Below the pieces are notes generated by a model. It made no database searches. It saw nothing but the letters and a program-made list of their open reading frames with translations, and was not told where the DNA came from. Below are positions 33,861 through 42,969 of a stretch of 64,000 nt of DNA, in pieces (the stretch's first letter is position 1; every line of letters begins with the position of its first letter). The stretch is from GCA-020345945 sp964596985. GTDB lineage: Archaea; Thermoproteota; Bathyarchaeia; RBG-16-48-13; GCA-020345945. The stretch is from positions 248,001-312,000 of the forward strand of contig CAZQWG010000001.1 of the NCBI GenBank assembly GCA_964596985.1, written 5' to 3'. The position numbers were made by a program, and so were the translations under genes.

Positions 33861-34037
33861 TTACAAACTCCCCCATGAAATCCTTTCATAGACCCAGAGC
33901 ATAGCATCATCAACTCTAAATTTCATTAGCCTAAGGAGACTTTGCCATGCAAAACCCTTCTTCGTAGGGTTCTGTTTCCATAATTTCCATAGACTGACAA
34001 GCCTCCTAGCAAGAATATTACCAGAAAATCCAGTCAT
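33861..34037 (-). CDS. Small hypothetical ORF, 58 aa
   Basis: ATG 34037 to TAA 33861. MTGFSGNILARRLVSLWKLW then KKGFAWQSLLRLMKFRVDD. Helical and basic. It may be the remnant of a larger gene; no upstream gene continues it. The rest of the 33766-34130 gap shows nothing else. Confidence 0.3.
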   Translation of the reverse strand: MTGFSGNILARRLVSLWKLWKQNPTKKGFAWQSLLRLMKFRVDDAMLWVYERISWGSL

Positions 34038-34130
34038 TCATTTTTTCACTTGATTATTATTGGCAAATTCTGTGGGTATTGACTCGAAGATGGTGAGTAG
34101 TTGAGTGATTAGATCGGATGTATGGACAGG

Positions 34131-35210
34131 CTATTTCCATACTTGCTGGAAGACTCTTAGGAAGTTCCCGCCGAGGATCTTCATTATCTCTTGGTCTGAG
34201 TACCCCTTGGCTACCAGCGCTTTCGTGATGTTGGGCAGGTCTTCGTACGATTCTAGCCCAATCGGGGGAGGAGGTTCTTGGTTGATTGGCTTATCGTAGC
34301 CGTAAACATCGGGTCTTAACTTACGCCACCACTCGAGTATCCAGGACGACCATCCTTCGTCATAGCCCTTCTCAACGATGTCCCACCCGAATCCCACGTG
34401 ATCCACGCCTACTAATTCGACCACGTAGTCGATGTGTTTCATGAGATCATCTAGGGTTGGGCGGCCCTCCTTTGCTTGTGTCACCCTTAACAATACTGGG
34501 TATGGTGAGATACCGACGACTCCCCCCTTCTCCGCCAGCGCCTGAATCTGCTCGTCCGTCTTGTTTCTCATCGAATTGCAGAGTGAACGCACATTAGAGT
34601 GCGTGAATACGACGGGGTCCTCCGACCGCTCTATGGTCTCCATCGTGGTTGCATCCCCGCAGTGGGATAGATCGACGAGTACCCCGAGTCGGTTCAGCTT
34701 CTCTAGGATCTCTATGCCGAGCCATGTGAGGCCAGCATCCACACGTTCGCAGCACCCGGTTCCGAGCAGGTTCTGATCGTTCTCAGTAAGCTGGATGATT
34801 CTTACGCCGAGCTTGTAGAAGATGTTGAGGAAATGTGTCTCCCACTCCTGGTTGTATATCGGCTTCGCGTCTTGGAACCCGAGTATTACTCCGAATTTGC
34901 CCTCCCTCTTCGCCCTCTCTATGTCCTCGACGCCTGTGACTAGTAACGCTTTCTCCGGGTTGTCGTCAATTAATCTCAATGTGTATTCCACCGACTTCAG
35001 GGAGGATGAGAACTCCGCGACGTACTTCTCTAAGGCGTATCCAGCGACCGTCATGTTTCCAGCGGTCACACCGCTCTTAGACCATTTATCATAGTATTTG
35101 GGGTCCTCTAGGTAGAATCTCAAGGTTAGGCCATCGATTATTGTCGCCTTCCGATGTAGGTTTAGGGCTCTCTCCTCTTGGCTCTTACTTAAACTCAATA
35201 AACTGCTCAT
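34131..35210 (-). CDS. Membrane-dipeptidase-like (peptidase M19)
   Basis: 359 residues of the renal dipeptidase family. ATIIDGLTLRFY stands where the first metal ligands (HxD) lie, here IDGL with no HxD, so that site is altered. DLSHCGDATTMETIERS, THSNVRSLCNSMRNKTDEQI and GVDHVGFGWDI are conserved. The family splits dipeptides, beta-lactams or glutathione conjugates using zinc. The missing first His is a caution about activity. No signal peptide. Confidence 0.85.
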   Translation of the reverse strand: MSSLLSLSKSQEERALNLHRKATIIDGLTLRFYLEDPKYYDKWSKSGVTAGNMTVAGYALEKYVAEFSSSLKSVEYTLRLIDDNPEKALLVTGVEDIERAKREGKFGVILGFQDAKPIYNQEWETHFLNIFYKLGVRIIQLTENDQNLLGTGCCERVDAGLTWLGIEILEKLNRLGVLVDLSHCGDATTMETIERSEDPVVFTHSNVRSLCNSMRNKTDEQIQALAEKGGVVGISPYPVLLRVTQAKEGRPTLDDLMKHIDYVVELVGVDHVGFGWDIVEKGYDEGWSSWILEWWRKLRPDVYGYDKPINQEPPPPIGLESYEDLPNITKALVAKGYSDQEIMKILGGNFLRVFQQVWK

Positions 35211-35423
35211 TTTCAGACGACCCTATAGGTTGAGACGACATCTCTCCCCTCTCTTTTCTTCTAATCTTTAACCATCTCAAGCCGAATTATATTTTGTTTC
35301 GCCAATAGAAACCTCTTCGAGAGCCTGTACTTTCTACGATTCGACCGCGTAGCGACGCAATAGGAACGGGGAGACGATGCCTTGGAACCGGAGCTGCAAG
35401 AGCTATAAGATCAAGTCGCACGG

Positions 35424-36455
35424 GTGATATGTTTGGTGTGGTTGAGGGCGTTGCTCGGCGGGAGGAGGGGGTTCCGGCTTGTCTGGGCGGTTTGGATGCT
35501 CTTTCTGGGCGGATCGCTGGTTCTAGTGCATACCGTCCACCATGTTCACTCTTTTTCCGGTTACCTGTGGGCTTTCGTGGTCTTGGATATGCCGAGTTCG
35601 TGGTGTCCGACTTTCATGGTCCTCTACGGGGCTGCGGTACTGCTGAATCTGAGGCGTGTATCCCGGTTCGCAGGTCTGGTGCTTCTGCCGATAGGAATCT
35701 ACACGCTGACTACCTACACTCTTGAGATGCCGTTCAGCTTCAGCCTCTTCGAGTATGTTTATCCACAGACCATTCATGTCTCGGAGCTTCTGACAGGGCT
35801 CATGACCCTGATGCAGGGGAAGGGACGTACAGGCTCGGCGGGGGTTCGGGGACGTGCATATCTTGCGGCGCTACTTCTGATTGTTGCCGGTCTCGCACTC
35901 TTCACCTGGCACAGCGGCTGGGTACCTCAATCCATGTCTGAGACACCCGTGGAAAGCATCATACCTGTCTTCGAGCTGCCTGTTAGGGAAGAGGATCTCG
36001 ATGACGTTACTAAGATACAGGTCTACCATGATCCGGGCTCTTCGGAGCCCCATGTCGGCTTCGATTTCGCTTTCGAGGAGTCGAAAGAGATCATCTCGCC
36101 TATCGACGGCACGGTGACAAGTGTACACAAACAACAGATGAGCAACGGGCTCTGGATTGTCGATGTCGTCATAAGTGCCAACTCGGAGTGGAGTACGTTC
36201 ATCGCCTTTGAACCCGACACGAGATCCAAGACCGTAATCGACCAGCAGTTGGCGAGGATAAGTGTGAAGCAGGGTGACGAAGTGGAGCAAGGGCAGTTGC
36301 TTGGGACTCTGCTGATTAAAGGCGATTTCGCACATATCCACTGGAGCGTTCTGGAAAACGAGGGGTACGTCTCCCCTTACGACTATTGTTCCCAGGAGGC
36401 TAAAGCGCAGATGGATGCTCTATGTGAGAGATTCGACACCCAACCAACATACTAA
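35424..36455 (+). CDS. Membrane-anchored M23 metallopeptidase-like protein
   Basis: 343 residues. The first 170 residues hold about five hydrophobic helices. After a linker at 175-205 comes a C-terminal LytM-like domain: GFDFAFEESKEIISPIDGTV, then EQGQLLGTLLIKGDFAHIHW with HxH. The first zinc His of HxxxD is replaced by VGFDF, so activity is doubtful. Archaea lacking murein use M23 folds on other extracytoplasmic substrates. GGGTGAT precedes the start. Confidence 0.7.
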   Translation: MICLVWLRALLGGRRGFRLVWAVWMLFLGGSLVLVHTVHHVHSFSGYLWAFVVLDMPSSWCPTFMVLYGAAVLLNLRRVSRFAGLVLLPIGIYTLTTYTLEMPFSFSLFEYVYPQTIHVSELLTGLMTLMQGKGRTGSAGVRGRAYLAALLLIVAGLALFTWHSGWVPQSMSETPVESIIPVFELPVREEDLDDVTKIQVYHDPGSSEPHVGFDFAFEESKEIISPIDGTVTSVHKQQMSNGLWIVDVVISANSEWSTFIAFEPDTRSKTVIDQQLARISVKQGDEVEQGQLLGTLLIKGDFAHIHWSVLENEGYVSPYDYCSQEAKAQMDALCERFDTQPTY

Positions 36456-36688
36456 ACTCTACGTATGCACGGTTCCCGTGACAACGGTCTCTACGGGCTG
36501 CTTCGATAGCCAAAACCAGCAACGCTTTCACCAGTTGTAGCCGGTTCCCCACCAAGTAAAAGGGTGCCTGCCAGCTGCGGAGTTGTGATGTCTCAAAATG
36601 AGCCTACGGTTTCCCTGCATTGTCAAGATAATTCGAACTCTTCTAGCACGCGCACGCTGAGGTGGAGATCTACCGCACACGTTAAGGA

Positions 36689-36832
36689 ATGCTATCGGTT
36701 CCTCTGCGTATGCTTGGTGTTTCTAAGGGCAGAGCTGACAAGATCATTTCACGTATGAGCATAGAGGAAAAAGTGAGAGCGCTGAACAACAAGAATTCCC
36801 TGCAGAAAATCATCACGACCTATGGAGAATAA
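36689..36832 (+). CDS. Small hypothetical ORF, 47 aa
   Basis: ATG 36689 to TAA 36832, beginning MLSVPLRMLGVSKGRADKII and ending KNSLQKIITTYGE. The frame is preceded by a stop two codons upstream and has no clear ribosome site. It may be the tail of a decayed gene. The rest of 36456-36929 holds only TLR copy 11. Confidence 0.25.
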   Translation: MLSVPLRMLGVSKGRADKIISRMSIEEKVRALNNKNSLQKIITTYGE

Positions 36833-36837
36833 CACGC

Positions 36838-36896
36838 ATGAAACAGTCTACGAGGTTGAGCCCCCTCGACTACCTCAGGTCGGATGCTATCCAGCT
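36838..36896 (-). repeat. TLR repeat copy 11, 5' arm with insertion
   Basis: Minus strand: ACCTGAGGTAG, 6 extra bases, GGGGCTCAACCTCGTAGACTG. The insertion splits the usual TAGCTC. Core and 3' part not found. Confidence 0.5.
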
Positions 36897-36929
36897 AAGA
36901 GTTCTTGTGATCAATTCGCGTATACTAGC

Positions 36930-37640
36930 CTAGGTCAGTTCAAAGCGCATTGTGTACTCGTTTTGAACGTCCCCCGGAAGCAGGTCTTGCGCCTTCGCCT
37001 GCTCTAACATAGTCCTAAGGAATTCCCCCCGGAATCTGGGGTTGGTCTCTATCTTCACGATGTGGAATCCGAGTTTCCCCCAGAAGCGTCGTCCTGCTTG
37101 TCCTGTGTGGGCGTAGAGTATGTCGATGTCTTCGTTTGCCTTAGCCTCGATGCTCTCCCAACCATTTTCTTTAGCCCATCGCATAAGTTCACGAGCCATC
37201 CGCGTCCCGATCCCCTTCCGCTGGTAGGGATTCTCATATTGAAACGGCGAACCCGTCATGAGACAACGGACCGTCAACGTCTTATCCTGAATCTCTTCAA
37301 GAGGCGGGAACCGCACCTCGACCAGGCGTTCGGACGGCCCGTTCGGAAATGCTTGTTGCAGGCATAGTCCACCAGCTTCTTTCAAAGAGTAGAATATCTT
37401 AGGGTAGAAGAAAAGGAAGCCTACAACCTGGTCACCGTCTCTTGCAAGCATGGCGCAGGTTCCATACGTTTCGATAATTTTTCTTAGTAGAGGTATGTTG
37501 ATGGCACGGCGGGTTGCCCAGTCTACCTTTCCGTCAGACGGGTACTTGTCAATGGTTTCTCTGGACAGGGGACCCCCATGCAGACAGCGCCATAAGATGA
37601 AACTCTCATCCATAGGCTCAATGGAGACGTTTTCTAGCAT
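36930..37640 (-). CDS. GNAT acetyltransferase
   Basis: 236 residues from the ATG at 37640, which has GGGGGA before it. The CoA-binding loop QRKGIGTRMARELMRWA (around residues 158-174) is the Q/RxxGxG/A motif A, then WESIEAKA and GRRFWGKLGFHIV (motif B). It probably acetylates a small amine or protein N-terminus. No partner gene nearby suggests the substrate. Confidence 0.8.
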   Translation of the reverse strand: MLENVSIEPMDESFILWRCLHGGPLSRETIDKYPSDGKVDWATRRAINIPLLRKIIETYGTCAMLARDGDQVVGFLFFYPKIFYSLKEAGGLCLQQAFPNGPSERLVEVRFPPLEEIQDKTLTVRCLMTGSPFQYENPYQRKGIGTRMARELMRWAKENGWESIEAKANEDIDILYAHTGQAGRRFWGKLGFHIVKIETNPRFRGEFLRTMLEQAKAQDLLPGDVQNEYTMRFELT

Positions 37641-37685
37641 GATTCGCGTCCCCCATAACATATACTTCACGGAGAATAAAAGTGG

Positions 37686-37742
37686 CATTCAGTCTCCAAC
37701 TGTCAGTCTTCGTTCTTTTCATAGAATCCTGTTTTGAGACGG
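37686..37742 (-). repeat. TLR repeat copy 12, core only
   Basis: Minus strand ACGAAGACTGACAGTTGGAG. The arm side is degenerate. Confidence 0.45.
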
Positions 37743-37784
37743 ATGGTAACACCTGAATGACAAAGTCCTTCCTGGACTATTGTG

Positions 37785-38249
37785 CTACTTGTAGTCTTCT
37801 AGGAACAGGATCTGGTATTCCTTCCTTAGAGTATCTATGTTTTCCAGCATCTCTCCCTCGGGTTTCTTGAAGAGGGCTTTGCAACCGTGAATTCTCGACG
37901 CCGCCAGGACATAGCAGTCCGTTAGGGCGAGGCGGTGGTCTAGTTTTGTCTTGCCAGCCTCTACTGCTAGCCCTATGGTTTGGCTGGGGAGTATGGTTGT
38001 TGGCAGTCTGACCAGCCACTCGATGAGACTTGAGGCATGGACGTATGGTTCCTCGACCTTTAGTTTGTAGTAGAGTCTCGCGGTGACGTAGTATGTTTCG
38101 GCTAGGATGGGGTGGGGTAATACTGCCCTCAGCTCGCCTGTTGAGCATGCGGAGATGACGGCTTCTGCCTGCCCGTGGAACTCTCCCTTCCTATCGATGT
38201 ATTCTACTATTATGCTTGTGTCCAGGGCGACTTCAGTCAACGGGGACAC
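37785..38249 (-). CDS. PIN-domain toxin (VapC-type)
   Basis: 154 residues. VALDTSIIVEYID has the first Asp, HPILAETYYVTA the Glu, RLALTDCYVLAA the third and final acids, followed by CKALFKKPEGE. The last Asp of classical PIN is Glu/His-like here. Its start overlaps the AbrB-type antitoxin by 17 bases. Confidence 0.8.
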   Translation of the reverse strand: MSPLTEVALDTSIIVEYIDRKGEFHGQAEAVISACSTGELRAVLPHPILAETYYVTARLYYKLKVEEPYVHASSLIEWLVRLPTTILPSQTIGLAVEAGKTKLDHRLALTDCYVLAASRIHGCKALFKKPEGEMLENIDTLRKEYQILFLEDYK

Positions 38250-38511
38250 CCAGGTCTCGGAGGAGTCTTCGGGCTTTGTCCCCTGTCGTCTTCCCTTCGC
38301 GGAGTATCGGTTCTGTGATCTCTGGGCCGGCTTCGACGAAGACCTCTTCCGGTAGTTTGCGTGGAGGCTCCAAGACGACTCTCTTCTCGTCGACCTGTAC
38401 GGTGAGGACTGTGCCTGGGGTCAGACCCAGTTCATCTCTGATCTGCTTTGGAATGACGACCTGTCCTTTCTTGGAGACTACTGTCTTTGACATCTTCACC
38501 GCCGCAGCCAA
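38233..38511 (-). CDS. AbrB/SpoVT-type antitoxin
   Basis: 92 residues. SKKGQVVIPKQIRDELGL (residues 13-30) and the following TPGTVLTVQVDEKRVVL are the swapped-hairpin AbrB DNA-binding fold. The C-terminus should wrap the PIN toxin. Overlaps the toxin gene. Confidence 0.85.
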   Translation of the reverse strand: MAAAVKMSKTVVSKKGQVVIPKQIRDELGLTPGTVLTVQVDEKRVVLEPPRKLPEEVFVEAGPEITEPILREGKTTGDKARRLLRDLGVPVD

Positions 38512-38621
38512 GTAAGAACAGAATCCTACTTAGGTTTTACTGGATACGCCTCTTAAGCGCCGCGAGACCAAACACTTGGAGGATTGCACCGTCCAGGGAT
38601 TACCCTCTTCCCTTTCTTGGT

Positions 38622-38757
38622 TGGGGAGCAGGCAGATCCCCGCGTCGTCGAGATTCTATGGTCTACTGTTGACACTCCGGTCGACGCTGGCAGCCTTTCT
38701 GATTACTATGGGAAAGAAGAGTCCACCGGGTTGAGCTACCTCAGCTCGGATTCCGGG
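38622..38757 (-). repeat. TLR repeat copy 13, arm, core and AGTAGACC
   Basis: Minus strand: TGAGGTAGCTCAACCCGGTG, AAAGGCTGCCAGCGTCGACC, GTCAACAGTAGACCATAGAA. The T-arm-like part is replaced by CTCGACGACG and a GGGGATC...GCTCCCC hairpin. Confidence 0.8.
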
Positions 38758-38829
38758 AATCATTTTTATCTGCCAAGAAACCGTGAAACCGAGGGCTGGT
38801 AAAGTCTTTAATCTCGATCCGTATCTTCC

Positions 38830-39597
38830 TTGGCTCAAGCCATGACATCCTCTATTCTACTTGTTCCCTTGCTTCTGCTGACTTTTCTTGGAGGCTTTAT
38901 AGGGTCGATGATGAGTGGAGGTAGCATACTAGTCTTTACGGCCTTGACATTCTTGGATATGCCGACGAGGACTGCCATAGGCACTTTGAAATTCGCGATA
39001 GCGGTGTTGGGTCTATTCTCTGCTGGCACGTATCTGAGAGGTGGGGCGGTAAATGTGAAGCTTGTGCCCTCGTTGCTTATCTCCTCTGTTATCGGTTCAG
39101 CCGTAGGGTCTCAGATAGTAGTTTCCTTGCCGGATAGGATTCTGAAGGCTATGATCATCCTGCTTCTATGCGCGGGAAGCCTTCTTTCTTTGAGGTCGGG
39201 TCGAATGATGGAATCTGACACGACACATCTGAGACCATGGGGTGTTGTTCCATCCATGCTTGCAGGTGTCTGTCTCGGGGTCTATATTGGAATGATGGGT
39301 ATCGCCTCTGCTATCCTTACGATCTTGTTGCTGATGGTCTTGTTTGACCTGCCTCTTTTGCAGGCTAATGGGACAGCAAAGATGATTATTTTTGCAAATA
39401 ACCTGATGGCTTGCATTGTCTACGCCCTGTTCGGCTACGTGGACTTTACTATCGGGGTCTTGACGGCTGTTCCAATTGGGATCGGAGCTTGGGTCGGGGC
39501 TAGGACCGCCCTCAGAATGGGAGGACCAAAGTTAAGGATTGTATTCTTTCTTGCAGCGATAGCGGCGGTCCTTAAACTTCTGAGCGGAATGATCTAG
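38830..39597 (+). CDS. TauE/SafE (TSUP) family permease
   Basis: 255 residues with about eight membrane segments. GGFIGSMMSGGSILVFTAL (near residue 21) and CLGVYIGMMGIASAIL (near residue 149) are the two half-motifs of the TSUP family. It has no DUF1634 partner. Substrate unknown, probably a sulfur-containing anion. Confidence 0.85.
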   Translation: MAQAMTSSILLVPLLLLTFLGGFIGSMMSGGSILVFTALTFLDMPTRTAIGTLKFAIAVLGLFSAGTYLRGGAVNVKLVPSLLISSVIGSAVGSQIVVSLPDRILKAMIILLLCAGSLLSLRSGRMMESDTTHLRPWGVVPSMLAGVCLGVYIGMMGIASAILTILLLMVLFDLPLLQANGTAKMIIFANNLMACIVYALFGYVDFTIGVLTAVPIGIGAWVGARTALRMGGPKLRIVFFLAAIAAVLKLLSGMI

Positions 39598-39612
39598 ATG
39601 GAGCGGATAATC

Positions 39613-39645
39613 AGCTAGCCGGGTTGAGCTGTCCCGGGTACCGCT
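39613..39645 (-). repeat. TLR repeat copy 14, 5' arm only
   Basis: Minus strand TACCCGGGACAGCTCAACCC. Immediately follows the permease stop; the rest is missing. Confidence 0.5.
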
Positions 39646-39791
39646 ATTTTTGAGGGCTGAGCAGTCGAATCCTACTGTGTCAAGGAGTCTGCCGTAAATC
39701 TTGGCTCAGGCAACCTGGTTTCTCTATGGGGGCATGCGGATAGCTGTGTTTATATATCCTCTTTTCGGTATTACTATTTTGGTGTTACTTA

Positions 39792-40022
39792 TTGGGTAAC
39801 CTCGTCACCGTTACGGCCAAGATTCCCGAAGAGCTGAGGAAGCGGCTAGAGGGACTGGATGTCAATGTGAGCGGCTTGATCCGTAAGACCCTGGAGCAGG
39901 AGGTTGAACGCTTGGAGATGGAGAGGCTTCGCAGAATGGCTGGGGAGGCCGGTAGGATTCTCCGTGAAGTTCCCTCTGAAGAGCTTGTCAGGGTTGTCCG
40001 GGAGTCAAGGGAAGAACGTTGA
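39792..40022 (+). CDS. RHH-type antitoxin
   Basis: 76 residues. VTVTAKIPEELRKRLEGLDV and the helices after it fit a ribbon-helix-helix repressor. Its stop overlaps the PIN gene start by 4 bases. A TATA-like run (TTTATATATCC) lies about 45 bases upstream. Confidence 0.75.
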   Translation: MGNLVTVTAKIPEELRKRLEGLDVNVSGLIRKTLEQEVERLEMERLRRMAGEAGRILREVPSEELVRVVRESREER

Positions 40023-40447
40023 GTGAACCCTTCCTTTATGACGTGAGTAGCATCATGCTACTTGTCAGGGAGCTCGGCGAGAGGGCTCCAGATCTCCTGG
40101 TGACCGGCTCAACCATACCCCTCGCCTACTACGAGGCTGGGAACGTTGTGTGGAAAGAGTGCTTCCTCCACAAGAGAATGAGTGCAGAGGAGGCTGCTAA
40201 GCTTCTGAGGACTATCTTCGCAGTAATTCAGGAGATGGGTATAGTCAGGTTGGAGAACGAAGAACTCGGCGCTGCAATCCTTGATCTTGCGGGCAGCCTG
40301 AACGTGACCTACTACGATGCATCCTACCTATTGGCGGCGCGGGAACGCCGGAGAACACTGGTAACAGACGATAAGGGGCTGATATCGGCGGCAAAGAAGA
40401 TGGGGATAGAAACCATGGAGAGCACAACATTCACAAAGAGCGGTTAA
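40019..40447 (+). CDS. PIN-domain toxin (VapC-type)
   Basis: 142 residues. FLYDVSSIMLLV has the first Asp, YYEAGNVVWKE the Glu, VTYYDASYLLAA the third and LVTDDKGLISAA the last. A full PIN set, paired with the small upstream gene. Confidence 0.85.
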   Translation: MSEPFLYDVSSIMLLVRELGERAPDLLVTGSTIPLAYYEAGNVVWKECFLHKRMSAEEAAKLLRTIFAVIQEMGIVRLENEELGAAILDLAGSLNVTYYDASYLLAARERRRTLVTDDKGLISAAKKMGIETMESTTFTKSG

Positions 40448-40589
40448 CAACGGCAAGATCCGGATGCCGCATAGGGTAATCACACCTCTTCGACAATCCA
40501 TTGGCTGACTGGGCTACTGTCAGCTCTGATAATGCGACAATATCCTCTTCATCGGCTGAAAATGGATAAACGTACGCTATTCGAGACAG

Positions 40590-40770
40590 CGATGAATCTG
40601 AACCCGCCAGACCACACGGATTCTGCGGTTTTTCGGCCGGGTTCGTCGTCTTACAGCAAGATGAAGGCAACAGCCCGGTATCCACTATCAGCCCTCGCGC
40701 TCATTACTAGAAGAATAACTAATCGGGTTGAGCTACCCTAGGTCGAATGGATTCGCAGGACCGTTGTAGC
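40590..40770 (-). repeat. TLR repeat copy 15, complete
   Basis: Minus strand: CCTAGGGTAGCTCAACCCG arm, AGGGCTGATAGTGGATACCG core, GGGCTGTTGCCTTCATC, then AACCGCAGAATCCGTGTGGT and CTGGCGGGTTCAGATTC. ACCGCA/TGTGGT keeps the hairpin with changed bases. Confidence 0.8.
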
Positions 40771-40864
40771 TCTTTAGAACATCGTGGAGGGTTTAAAGAG
40801 GTAGATCACGTAGACTTCAAGGTGCAGAGGGTTCCAACTGAAGCCTGAATCTAAGCTTTTGAGT

Positions 40865-41446
40865 ATGCGTAGCTATTCGGGGGAGCTGAACCTCGACCTG
40901 AATAGACCAGAGGATAGGTTCAAGTGGTTTCTTGCCTCAATGCTTTTCGCCAAGAGGATTTCCGCCGAGATAGCAAAGAGGACCTATAGAAGGCTTGAAG
41001 CAGAGGGGCTTACCAGTCCGGACAGGATATTGGATGCGGGCTGGGATCGCTTGGTTGAGGTCTTGGATTCCGGAGGCTATGTCAGATACGACTTCTCGAC
41101 AGCCTCAAACCTGCTTCAGGTAATGAATGACCTGAAAGACAGATACGGTGATCTGGAAGAACTTCACAGGCGATCTGCTGATCCTTCTGATCTGGAGAGG
41201 CGTCTCCAGGAGTTCAGAGGAGTTGGACCAGTAGCAACCAACATTTTCTTGAGAGAACTCAGAAGAATCTGGGAGAAGGCTAAACCCAAGCCTTCCCGGA
41301 TGGCGTCAAGAGTAGGTAGGCAGCTGGGGGTTATGGACATTGAAATGTATGAGTCTTCTCTTGTCCGATTGAATATCGAGTACTGCAAGAGGCATCGATG
41401 CAAGGAGTGCCCACTACGAGAAAGCTGTCAAGAATACCCGGAATAA
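40865..41446 (+). CDS. Endonuclease III-like DNA glycosylase
   Basis: 193 residues (ATG 40865). The helix-hairpin-helix FRGVGPVATNIFLRE (residues 117-131) is followed by the glycosylase region, and the end CKRHRCKECPLRESC is a cysteine cluster like the [4Fe-4S] loop of endonuclease III (spacing 4-2-5 rather than the classical 6-2-5). The catalytic Lys of true EndoIII is not evident before the hairpin, so a monofunctional base-excision role is likely. Acts in oxidative base repair. Confidence 0.75.
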   Translation: MRSYSGELNLDLNRPEDRFKWFLASMLFAKRISAEIAKRTYRRLEAEGLTSPDRILDAGWDRLVEVLDSGGYVRYDFSTASNLLQVMNDLKDRYGDLEELHRRSADPSDLERRLQEFRGVGPVATNIFLRELRRIWEKAKPKPSRMASRVGRQLGVMDIEMYESSLVRLNIEYCKRHRCKECPLRESCQEYPE

Positions 41447-41599
41447 TCAGAGCGGTATAGCTTCGCTCCTAATGCGAAGGTTCACGGCTACTGCGACTAT
41501 ATCAAGGATCAAAAAGGTAGAGGAGAAAGAAAGTCTTCAGAAAATCTCAGAATACATATTGTATAGTGGTTAGCAAAAGGCGCCAAGGAGGGTTAGGGA

Positions 41600-41767
41600 T
41601 TGGTGACGAGAAGGGTGATCGAAGGGGATGCCCTGTATTTCTGCGAGGAGTGTGGTTTCGGATACAGAGATGAGAAAACGGCTGAAGAGTGTGAGCGATG
41701 GTGTTCTGACCGCAAGAGCTGCAACCTTGAGATTACCAAGAGAGCAATCTATATACCAGGAGAATAA
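41600..41767 (+). CDS. Small cysteine-rich zinc-binding protein
   Basis: 55 residues from TTG 41600 with GGAGGG upstream. CEECGFGYRDEKTAEECERW then CSDRKSCNLEITKRAI gives a knuckle and a second pair of cysteines, as in a short archaeal/bacterial family of unknown role. No membrane part. The 41447-41599 gap before it is AT-rich. Confidence 0.6.
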   Translation: MVTRRVIEGDALYFCEECGFGYRDEKTAEECERWCSDRKSCNLEITKRAIYIPGE

Positions 41768-41821
41768 TTGATTCAGATTTGCATACCGGTGCGATTGACC
41801 CGACTAATTATATGATCCCCT

Positions 41822-41916
41822 GATACAGCGGAAGTTTCCGCTGTCAACCTTCATGTTCACTTCTAAAAGATCGGGAATCCGACGGTTTAAGCTGCCTTAG
41901 CCTTCCAGGTTCCAGA
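41822..41916 (-). repeat. TLR repeat copy 16, degraded
   Basis: Minus strand: CTAAGGCAGCTTAAACCGTC arm and GAAGGTTGACAGCGGAAAC core. No T-arm-like part. Confidence 0.6.
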
Positions 41917-41964
41917 AGTACGCTGTCCTATCGATTCGAATATGGATGCCCACGCCGAGTTGTA

Positions 41965-42945
41965 CTAGAGGCTTCGGATTGCTTCTGCCGCCCAATCCGG
42001 GTTATTCAACATGGCCCTCCCGACAGCAACAAGATCAGCCTTCCCTTCTTTTATGACGCTGTCAGCGAAGGCTGCAGTCACTATTCCCCCAACAGCGATG
42101 ACAGGGGTCTTCACGACAGTCTTGATGCCTTCGGCTAGGTGAACCAGGTATCCCTCTCCCTTGAGCCCGGCGGGACGCGAGCCGGACAATCCCCCTGAGA
42201 CATCGATGATATCTACGCCTTCTGACGCAAGTCTTACCGCAACCTTCTTGCTATCCGCTAGGGTTAACCCGTTGGGCTTCATGTCGTCTGCACCCAGCCG
42301 GTAGAGTAATGGGAGGTCTCCAATCTCGGCCCTGACTTTTCTGGCAACCTCTAGCGGGAGTCTCATTCTTCCCTCCAGGTTCTTACCGTACTCATCGGTT
42401 CTCCTGTTTGCGAGTGGGGAGAGGAACTGGTTCAGAAGAAAGCCGTGTGCGCCGTGGATCTCGACTGCGTCGAAGCCAGCTGTAACAGCCCGACGAGCCC
42501 CTTCTATAAATCTTTCAACAATGACTTTGATCTCTGGGACAGAGAGTTCTCGCGGGGTCTCCGCCTGCTCCGACGCGGGAACCGGCGATGGCGCGACTGG
42601 TTGGGTACCTGTGATCTTCAAGCGTGAAAGTCTGCCTGCGTGGTTGATTTGAATCGCAATCGGCACATTTGATCTGTGTACTGACTCGACTAGTCTAGTC
42701 AGACCGACTACAAGCGAGTCATCGTAGATGCCTAGCTGATTCTGAGAGAGCTGACCTTCTTTAGATACGTAGGAGTGTTCGATGATTACGAGTCCTGGAC
42801 CTTTAGCTCGTCTGGTGTAGTGCTCGAGAAGCCGTTCGGTAACCTCGCCCCTCTCGGAGGCTAAGCCTGTGTGCATCGGGGGCATGACAAGTCTATTCTC
42901 GAGTTTCAGGTTTCTTACTTGTAGAGGGTCTGTTAGGGTAGGCAA
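41965..42945 (-). CDS. NADH:flavin oxidoreductase, Old Yellow Enzyme family
   Basis: 326 residues, a full TIM barrel of the OYE family. Visible are RLVMPPMHTGLASERGEV near the N-terminus, AIQINHAGRLS, GFDAVEIHGAHGFLLNQFLSP (with HGAH) and VGRAMLNNPDWA near the end binding FMN. It reduces activated alkenes or enones with FMN and NAD(P)H. It has no 4Fe-4S cluster extension. Next gene upstream is a nitroreductase, a similar flavin enzyme. Confidence 0.9.
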   Translation of the reverse strand: MPTLTDPLQVRNLKLENRLVMPPMHTGLASERGEVTERLLEHYTRRAKGPGLVIIEHSYVSKEGQLSQNQLGIYDDSLVVGLTRLVESVHRSNVPIAIQINHAGRLSRLKITGTQPVAPSPVPASEQAETPRELSVPEIKVIVERFIEGARRAVTAGFDAVEIHGAHGFLLNQFLSPLANRRTDEYGKNLEGRMRLPLEVARKVRAEIGDLPLLYRLGADDMKPNGLTLADSKKVAVRLASEGVDIIDVSGGLSGSRPAGLKGEGYLVHLAEGIKTVVKTPVIAVGGIVTAAFADSVIKEGKADLVAVGRAMLNNPDWAAEAIRSL

Positions 42946-42969
42946 CTTCTTTTACGTCTCCTGATTGGT